Position numbers and translations under genes: made by a program. DNA of 62,077 nt from Heliocybe sulcata (lineage: Eukaryota > Basidiomycota > Agaricomycetes > Gloeophyllales > Gloeophyllaceae), in contig ML213504.1 of the NCBI GenBank assembly GCA_004369045.1, positions 34,291 through 96,367 on the forward strand, read 5' to 3'. The first letter of the stretch is position 1; the number at the start of each line of letters is the position of its first letter. Shown one piece after another: positions 54,836-62,077 of the stretch. The notes under the pieces were generated by a model, which had not been told where the DNA came from, did not search any database, and saw only the letters and a program-made list of their open reading frames with translations.

Positions 54836-56430
54836 ATGCAGCTCACGTTCGTAAACGACCTCGGACAAACGTATGGCGTCGAAATAGACCCAACGATGGA
54901 GTTGGAGAATGTTATGGCCCTGCTGGAGGCTGAGGTAAGTGTTCATTCGCAATGTACCCCTGCGCGTTACATGAATTATGTTTCATAGTCAGGTGTTCCC
55001 GCCGACGAACAAAGCATCTACTATGAAAACCGGGAGCTCACCAATGGGAAGGCAACGATGCAAGATCTAGGGGTTGGGGAGAATGCGATGCTGCTATTAC
55101 GACGTAAAGTGCGGGCAGCGGGGAGGTGCGTCAGTGGCCAAGCGATATATTGCGGACGGATGGACTTATGTCTGCGAAGGGACATTCCACAGGATGCAGA
55201 AATGATGAGATTACAGCTACTAGGCGATCCCCAAATGATGCAGCAAATACGACAGGCGAGCTGTTTAACTGCTTTCGCTTCGGACGGTCCTAATCGCTCT
55301 CTAGTCAAACCCCGAGCTGGCTGCGGCTGCTGAGTCCAATCCTGCGCGGTTTTCTGAGCTGCTGAGACAAACGCAGGACAGGATCCGCGAGGCAGAATTG
55401 CAGGCGCAGCGGGAGACGGAGCTGCTGAACGCGGACCCATACGATATCGAGGCCCAGAGCCGGATAGAGGAGGCTATTAGACAGCAAGCTGTTATGGAGA
55501 ACCTTGAGCATGCATTGGAGTATTCTCCGGAGAGCTTTGGGAGGGTCACTATGCTCTAGTAGGTATCCCAGATCGGGACGACGTCGATCAGTCTCTAAGC
55601 TTTCTTAGCGTTCCAGTTGAGGTCAACGGGACTGCGATCAAGGCATTCGTCGACAGTGGGGCGCAGCAGACGATCAGTATGTATTTCACATCCATGTCGC
55701 GGAGTTAAATGCTGAGGGCTACCTCCTAGTGAGTCCTGAATGTGCAGAAAACTGCGGGTATGTTCGATGATTCCTATCTTAACCCGCGCAGACTGAGATT
55801 CATGTCTGGTTCTAGGTTAATGCGATTGCTAGACAAGCGATTCGCGGGTATCGCTAGGGGTGTGGGGACCGCGAAGATCTTGGGCAGAATTCATAGCGCT
55901 CAGATGAAGGTTGCAGACTTGTTTCTGCCATGTTCATTCACAGTCATGGAGGTAAAGCTTTTCCTCCCTTCTGGAAGCAACCCTGCTATATGCTATCGTA
56001 ATTACAGGGTCGGGACGTGGACCTCCTGTTCGGTCTGGACATGCTTAAAGCCCACCAGGCCTGCATCGATCTCGAAAGGAACGTGCTCCGCATTCAAGGT
56101 CGCGAAGTCAAGTTCCTCGCCGAGCACGAACTTCCCGACAAGGCGCGCATCATGGAGTCTGGTGGCGCAGAGACCAGCACTCCAGGCGCCGGCCCTTCTG
56201 CTGGGAGATCGACGCCAGGTCATTTTCCGGGGTCTGGCAGTACCCTCGGTGTGGCGCCGGCACCAGCACCAGCCGGTGCTCCTCGCACGCAGCCCCCTCA
56301 AGGGGCGCAGTTTCCAGAGGAGGCAATCCAGACGCTTATCAACTTGGGCGCAACAAGGGAGCTGGCAATAAGCTCACTCGAGGCTGCGGCGGGCAACATC
56401 GACGTTGCGGCATCTCTCCTGTTCCAGTAG
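54836..56430 (+). CDS. DDI1: Ddi1, ubiquitin shuttle with retroviral-type aspartic protease domain
   Basis: Eight exons: 54836-54934, 54989-55125, 55180-55255, 55305-55558, 55609-55676, 55730-55757, 55816-55951, 56008-56430; in frame, 406 residues. The order is an N-terminal ubiquitin-like domain ([19 protein letters not shown]), then the helical HDD region ([31 protein letters not shown]). The RVP protease domain follows, with catalytic Asp204 in [34 protein letters not shown] and [13 protein letters not shown]-terminal UBA reads [20 protein letters not shown]. Ddi1 docks ubiquitinated clients on the proteasome and cleaves heavily ubiquitinated proteins. The protease domain is the cellular Ddi1 domain, not a retroelement. 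The third intron is GC-AG. Confidence 0.95.
55256..55304 (+). other. GC-AG intron in DDI1 (frame-forced)
   Basis: Donor CAG|GCGAGC, branch-like CCTAAT, acceptor CTCTAG, 49 nt. Splicing joins QQIRQ to [11 protein letters not shown]. Retention shifts the frame and runs into TGA. The nearest GT (GTTTAAC) has the wrong phase. Confidence 0.8.
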
Positions 56431-56570
56431 CACCTGGACCACGCAGAATATACTGACGATACCAATCTGAACGAATATGTAGCAATACAAAGGAATCTGA
56501 CTATGCGAATGAATGCAAAGCCTACTGTACAAATAGTCCCTCCTGCAATACAAAGATACATGTATGCGAC

Positions 56571-57889
56571 CTAGATGAGATTGACACGAGTCCGAACGAG
56601 TCCGCCACGCCAATTGTGCATACCCGCGGAACGATGGTGCGTCCAGTCGAACTGCATGCGTGAAAAGGCGTCCTGGATGTGTTCCGGCCGCAGAGGCGTC
56701 CTTTGTTCGGGTGGCGCCAAGAATAACGACGAGGCCGGCAGTGTATAGTCGTCACGGTCGGGAGATTCCTCCCGCCGCCGTTTGTTGCTTTGGTCGACGC
56801 CCCCGCCGACTTTGCGCTTGCCGAGGACCGGCGAGGCGCTGTGGTCTTCTAAGAGATAGGATTCTTCGAGGGATTTCTTGACGTCGAGGCCGCCGATCGT
56901 GAGAGAGCGGACCATCTCGAACGCAAGGAAACCAACGATGTCAACGGTGTCATCATTCGCTTTGAGGTCGAGGTGGGAGGGAAGGTTGAGGAAGTCCTTG
57001 AACCGCTTGGCTGTTCTAAAAGTTAGAGAGACGCATAACTCACGTGGATTCCAGTCACTGGCCTTTACGATACGTGAAGGATGCTTGACGACAGTCTGAA
57101 TAGTGTTGGTACTCCTCTCTCGTCATTTCTTTGGTGGCATCGTCTGCTTCCTGTTGCGAGAAGTGAGATGAGCTCAGTCCAGCAGTAAACCTACTGAACG
57201 AACCTTCAAACGTTGGATAGAAGCCTCATGAGCCTCAATATCCTCCTCGTCTTCTTCATCGTCGGAGGGGAGCACCTCCGAGTAGATAGTCATAATCTCC
57301 CATGGTAGCTTCACGGTGATCTTCTGAGCCTTGGTGGTAAGCTTGTCTGATTTGCTTACTCAGAAAGGAAGCGACTTGATCCTTGCATGACTTACCGTCG
57401 GGCCCTTCGTCCATTGCCTCCACTTCCACACCCGCGCCGCCCTCCCCGCCGTTGTCCTTCGCATGTTTTCGTACGTCCTTCCACGATAGGTATGTCCGCA
57501 GTCTATTGACCTTTCCTCTATCGTGTCGGATGAGGAATATAAGGTCCTCGGCAGAGAGGTATCGTGCCCCTCTACGGTTTGCCAGTACTCTCGCTTGCAC
57601 AATCTGGGCCGAACCAACGTCAAATACCCAGCCTCGCGCCCACATGCAAAGGCAACTCACTAGCTCGATTAACTGGCTACGAACAATGTCCTCAACAAGA
57701 TTGACGGTCTCAGGATTGGGATCCTGCACTTCGCCAAAGACGAACATCTATTTCGCCCTTTCCATTTATTCTGGCTTGCGGGCCACGGGGTTGAAAAATA
57801 CGTACCATCTGGGAAATTTCTTGGGTATACTTGTATTCCCTTGCCATCACCGTATCCTGGACTGAATTCGTCTTCTTGAGGGCAGCCAT
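56571..57889 (-). CDS. SPT3: Spt3, SAGA histone-fold subunit
   Basis: The start at 57889 gives MAALKKTNSVQDTVMAREYK and YTQEISQM (exon 57889-57806), then 57747-57661 with MFVFGEVQDPNPETVNLVED, and 57603-57396 with IVQARVLANRRGARYLSAED and LIFLIRHDRGKVNRLRTYLS. Later exons carry KLTTKAQKITVKLPWEIMT, an acidic DDEEDEEDIEAHEAS stretch, KEMTREEYQHYSDCRQASFT, and VDIVGFLAFEMVRSLT. The C-terminal region ends near residues GMHNWRGGLVRTRVNLI. Spt3 has paired TAF13/TAF11-like histone folds and helps SAGA deliver TBP to promoters. The intron 57062-57011 has a GC donor. It is convergent with DDI1 (140 bp between stops). Confidence 0.95.
57011..57062 (-). other. GC-AG intron in SPT3 (frame-forced)
   Basis: Donor AAAG|GCCAGT, branch CTAAC, acceptor GAACAG, 52 nt. 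Splicing joins FTYRKA to KRFKDFLNL. Retention gives a TGA three codons later. The internal GTGAGT lies beyond that stop, so it cannot be the donor. Confidence 0.8.
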
Positions 57890-58304
57890 CCCGATCGAAT
57901 TTCGCGGACCAGAATGTGATACTTGCTTGAATGCCACAAGTGTGACATTACGCGTGTGACTCGCGTACCAGATGGCGGAGAGCCGTCCCGGCGACTCCGG
58001 GAGGCTTGTGCCACAGGCCACATCTACCAGTCCGCTTGCGGCACGTCTACCAGTCCGACATGACCTTGGCTGCACTGATGCTCGCGATGACACCTCTCTT
58101 GGGAGTTATACTTGACTCTCCAGGAGTCGCACGGGATTTTAACTTGGTTGAGATAAATCGTGAACTGGATGTGCGAGCCTCTGTGGTAATAATAGCCTCA
58201 AATGACGGAGCCCCGTATTCGGCACTCAGGCTAAAGCCTAGGTAGCCGATAGAGTATATTGAGTATTCGTTCTCCGTATCCATCTCGCTGGTCTTCCTCT
58301 AAAG

Positions 58305-60159
58305 ATGTCTACCGGTGTGGTCAAGAAGATGCCATATGGTCAGTACAATTGATCTGGCTTCATTGACATCGCGCTGACTTCGTGTCCTGCTCATGATTAG
58401 TGCGCCTCGGTAAATCGGGGCTGAAGGTCTCCAAGATCATATTGGGGACCATGCAGTACGGCAGCTCCCAGTGGCAAGACTGGGTCATCGGAGACGAGGA
58501 AGAGATCGTGAAGCACGTGGAAGCCGCGTGAGTTGTGTCTCTCAGTCCAACTGGACGGATGTGTTACCCAACTACTTCGCAGGTATAACGCGGGTATTAA
58601 TGCCTTTGATACTGCAAATGTGAGATCTCAACCCGAGTTGGTGACAAACTGAGCATTGAATCTCTGCATAGACCTACTCGAATGGGATGTCCGAAGTCAT
58701 GCTGGGTCGCGCTATTAAACGTCTACAGCTCCCTAGAGATGAGATAGTAGTTATGACAAAGGTCCGTCTGCATTAGAAGTTGCCTGTTTTCCTTACTGAA
58801 CACGGTGTACGTTCATTCTCTCGCGGCTCCAGGTTTACCGTCCCGTCGGTAAAAATCCTGGTGAGAACGTCATGGGCGCCGCATCCCCCGACGACATAGG
58901 CTATGTCAACCAGCACGGCCTTAGTCGCAAGGTGCCTAGTCAGCCCCCAGTCTCAATCTGATTACTGACGCACGTCGTGAAAGCATATCTTTGACTCTGT
59001 GAAACACAGTCTGGAGCGCCTTCAGCTTGACTATATCGATCTTCTACAATGTGCGCTGATTTGTACACAATAATTCCAGCAGTCGCTCATATGATTGTAT
59101 ATAGGTCATCGCTTCGACTATAACACACCAATTGAGGAGACTGCGAGTCTTTCATAGTCTGCATAAAACCAAGCTGACGACAGACTTAGATGCAAGCCCT
59201 CCACGATGTCGTCCAAGCCGGATGGGTGCGATACATCGGAATGAGCGCCTGCTGGGCATACCAATGTGCGCTGTGCTCAAGTGTCCCTGACCTCATTGGC
59301 ATCGCTGAGCGCCTGTTGATCACGAACAGTCCACGCTATGCAGAGTAAGCTCCCCCATGCACTGTCATTCCCAAGGTGGTCTAAGAGCACTCAGCTAAAC
59401 CGGATGGCCTACAGACTACGCTATCACGCACAACCTAACTCCCTTCATCTCAATGCAGAACCACCACAGCCTCCTTTACCGTGAAGACGAGCGGGAATTG
59501 CTGCCCACCCTGAAGGTTTGCCGTGACGAGCTAGCACGCGAATTGGTACTTACTCTCAATCGTCTCAGCTCTTTGGCGTAGGATCAATCCCCTTCTCCCC
59601 GCTAGCTCGAGGTCTTCTAGCTAGACCTCTTGAGCAAGAGACTAAGCGCGGCGCCACAGACAAGTACGTTTCGACTTTATAATCTTCAGGGCAGCTCGAT
59701 CTAATATGTTGAAGATCCGTAGGCCGATACGTCAAAGTGTCGAGTACGCCAGCCATTATATCGACGTGCGTCACATTCTCAGTAATGAGCCCTTGAGGCT
59801 TAACTTCATATCATCGGTTCTGCAGGGTTGAAGAGATCGCAAGGAAGAAGGGCATTAGCATGGCGCAAGTTGCCACCGCTTGGAGCTTGTCAAAGGACGG
59901 TATGTCATTGGTTGCTGTCTCACACACTTTGCTGTCTATTTATCTCTTATTGATGTACTTCAGGAGTGACGGCCCCAATTGTGGGCACTACGAGCCTAAA
60001 AAATCTCGAGGACATAATTGGTACGTCGAAGTTACGGTTCTTGCATCTGAGGTGTCATTAATTGCCAATACAGGAGCTGTACATGTCAATTTATCGGAAG
60101 AGGAGATCAAGTATCTGGAGGAGCCGTATGTGCCGCAGGCGGTTATCGGTCATGCTTGA
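58305..60159 (+). CDS. Aldo/keto reductase, aryl-alcohol dehydrogenase type
   Basis: A gene of about a dozen introns. The start exon 58305-58338 gives MSTGVVKKMPY. The protein continues VRLGKSGLKVSKIILGTMQY, NAGINAFDTANTYSNG (tetrad Asp and Tyr), RDEIVVMTK (Lys), DYIDLLQCHRFDYNTPIEET (His), VRYIGMSACWAYQ, FISMQNHHSLLYREDER, PFSPLARGLLARP, ARKKGISMAQVATAW, APIVGTTSLKNLEDI, ending VPQAVIGHA. The full AKR catalytic tetrad is present. Relatives reduce aryl aldehydes such as lignin fragments or related carbonyls with NADPH; the substrate here is not determined. One exon is 15 nt (59330-59344) and one intron (59143-59189) is GC-AG. Confidence 0.93.
59143..59189 (+). other. GC-AG intron in aldo/keto reductase (frame-forced)
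   Basis: Donor ACT|GCGAGT, branch-like GCTGAC, acceptor GACTTAG, 47 nt. It joins TPIEET to MQALHDVVQAG. Retention gives TAG after four codons. Confidence 0.8.
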
Positions 60160-60426
60160 TGAGCGCCGGGTAAGCATCAAGAGGTACAGGCAAACGGGAT
60201 TCCATCTGTCCATAGACTATAGGATGTACCGTGTACCGAGCACTGGAACAGCGTCTCTTATACCGGCTAGATCTGTGGAGCTTCCTGCATCTCATGAATG
60301 CGGACTCGATTGGTGCTTGATTCACCGAGACCTTCCGCCACGCCAAGTCAAGGGGTCGTTCTTCAGGGCTGCCACGATATCACCTCTATAGATGCGGCTT
60401 CTAGGTTCTCGTGCAACACCATCAGG

Positions 60427-61699
60427 CTAGGAACAAAGTCGGGGGGCGTTCGCATACCTTCGGGGGCCAGCGGCCACCACTTTCCATTCGTGCTTCTCTG
60501 GCGCCTGCTTCCTCTGGTGAGTATAGTCGTACCACACGCATTCACAGTTCGATGTGAGGACAATCGCTCTTTGCTCCTGGCTGTATGCTATGGCGTGGAA
60601 GGAGAAGTCGGGGCCCTCGAAAGATTCCGGCCATACTGGGCGGTGCGCGATCAAGAGCTAAGGACCGGGAGGCGAAGTCAGCGCGTAAGGAAAGAAGGTC
60701 CAAAGCGAAGGATGAGGCGTACTTTGTCAGGGTAGGTCACCGGTCTGCGGAAGGATAGGTTGACGGATTTCATAATCAGTGAGAGGCCTTTGCCCTTCAG
60801 CATTGCCTCTTTTCTCTTTGGGCCACCTAGACGCAGGCCCAGATTCGCCATGTATTGAATACGGGACTGTCTTTGTGAGATAAGTCTACACGAAGAACAT
60901 AATCTGACATACCGATTCAAGAAAACGTACTAGCGTCGGTGGCGATGTCAGTGGTCGACTTGGCGCGGCGTGACTTCAGAGACAATGCGACCTACGGTAA
61001 CGAACGTTGTTTACATGCCTGCAAAGCGAGATGACAGCCGGGATGTCGGATAAAGAGAAGCATATCATGAACAAACGGTGGATTATATCGGAAAAGGTCG
61101 TCAGAAGCAGTTATTGGAGATGGCGGCTGAGCTGAAGGACAATATTCGGAAAAGAATGGATATCACTCACTGGAAGGAATCCATATCACCCCAGACGATC
61201 TGCTGCACGAAAAACGATTCTGGATCGTAGTTCATCTCAACCAGTGCTTTCTTGGCTTCTTCGAAATCCAGGCTCCGGAACTTGAGGCGCTCTGCCTCAT
61301 AGTCGTACGGCTGGTCCGAGAGTACTGGCGCATGCTGAACAACAGAAGATTTGCCACTACTCTGTTCGGTGACAACGACAGCCTCGCTATCGGCAGCCTG
61401 CGTCGCAGAGGCTGTGTGAATATGGCGCTGGGTCGAGGGAGGCACTTCATCCGGGGAGGCAGGCCCAGCTGTTCCTGGAGCAAGGTAGAACGGCGAGTCC
61501 GGATCTTTGAATGCTGCCATTAATGACTAGAGGCACATTCAATAGATATCAACTGCCGTTAGCGATTCGGAAATATCATGAAAGCTTTAGGACATACATG
61601 GACATTGGACCCGCCGGACGAGGCATTATGAGCCTGCCGCACCGCGAACGCAGACTTGATGGCCCGCAGCTTCGTAGCATGACTTAGACCACGAAGCAT
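60427..61699 (-). CDS. Hotdog-fold thioesterase-like protein, probably mitochondrial
   Basis: Six exons: 61699-61598, 61526-61171, 61018-60996, 60929-60913, 60866-60723, 60657-60427; in frame, 290 residues. Exon 1 encodes a basic, hydroxylated, acid-free leader (MLRGLSHATKLRAIKSAFAV), a likely mitochondrial presequence. The core has FFVQQIVWGDMDSFQHVNNV, where the W-G-D-M-D and HVNN motifs mark the hotdog thioesterase/4HBT family, and then RFLES, RIQYMANLGLRL and VNLSFRRPVTYPDK. The end reads LLIAHRPVWPES and CECVWYDY. An inner ATG (61520) would drop the leader. Fungal members include mitochondrial thioesterase-superfamily proteins of uncertain substrate. Two exons are only 23 and 17 nt. Confidence 0.85.
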
Positions 61700-62077
61700 A
61701 GTGTAGGCCTGGTCTGACTCTCAGGATAACCCAAGTATCACAAAATGAACAAAGGTGATCCGTACTGAGAGTAAGTAGGAGGCAAGTACCGACCTGTACT
61801 GACGCGCGCCACAATATCGTTGAACATCGAGCCGCTGGCCAGATATCGCACGCATGCCCCTCCTTTTGGTTTGGAGGGGTTCTCAAAACCCGCATTATGG
61901 CTCACTTTTCGACCAACCGGCTTTTGCCGATTTTGCTCGTATTTGCTCACAGTGGCGCAGTTTCTTCGGCCAGTGAAAGTGCATTAATGGAAAGCATTAA
62001 TGTAGATAGTTGCCTGCATGGAGCGAGAGCATACTCTCATACCAAAACCAAGTGTCCAGACTCCAGTCCTCCGTTAT
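61700..62077. other. Upstream region at window edge
   Basis: This holds the promoter side of the thioesterase-like gene. A 70-codon minus-strand open frame (61738-61950) lacks motifs or splice partners. The neighbouring gene is not in the window. Confidence 0.4.

Noticed and set aside
55609-55951. Retroelement protease (DSGAQ motif)
   Set aside because: The motif lies between a ubiquitin-like and a UBA domain in one spliced gene, so it is the cellular Ddi1 protease domain.
1-62077. CRISPR array, rRNA genes or bacterial operons
   Set aside because: No regularly spaced repeats, no rRNA sequence, and spliced genes throughout; the DNA is fungal nuclear.

Overview
The window is nuclear DNA of a filamentous basidiomycete, most likely an Agaricomycete (mushroom or bracket fungus; Polyporales is a guess). 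The evidence is many short introns (mostly about 45-75 nt, GTRNGT donors, CTAAC/CTGAC-like branch sites, YAG acceptors), tiny exons, dense genes on both strands, and protein sets typical of Agaricomycetes. Gene models below were spliced by eye; where exon lists are given, reading frames were checked across every junction unless stated.

Layout. 1-14 kb: a tail-anchored coiled-coil protein, NOP14 (40S ribosome biogenesis), a small DUF6914-like protein, a small unidentified multi-exon gene, the RBMX2/Ist3 splicing factor and eIF3d (divergent, 95 bp apart), and a UBAC2/Dsc2-like rhomboid pseudoprotease. 14-18 kb: a ketopantoate-reductase family gene, divergent from an unknown gene with a probable 1-nt exon. 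18-23 kb: a long intergenic stretch, then a GATA factor. 23-29 kb and 31-36 kb are gene-poor islands with repeats and protein-like relics, separated by an ING-family PHD protein. 36-38 kb: a decayed copy of an Agaricomycete protease-like family. 38-46 kb: an FG nucleoporin, a small membrane protein, cytochrome b5 and a Cdc14-type SIN component. 47-52 kb: a fumarylacetoacetate-hydrolase family enzyme and a 16-exon succinate-semialdehyde dehydrogenase in tandem, then an IMPACT/Yih1 homologue. 53-62 kb: Atg29, Ddi1, Spt3, an aldo/keto reductase and a mitochondrial hotdog thioesterase-like protein.

Most genes are housekeeping (ribosome assembly, splicing, translation, SAGA, nuclear pore, autophagy, proteasome shuttling, cytokinesis). 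I see no defence, secondary-metabolite or viral system. The most unusual signals concern splicing: a frame-enforced 1-nt exon, two 7-nt exons in one gene, other exons of 15-23 nt, and five GC-AG introns, four of them forced because retention gives a stop. Next come the multiply broken protease-like pseudogene and a repeat pair with an inverted segment in the 23-24 kb island.
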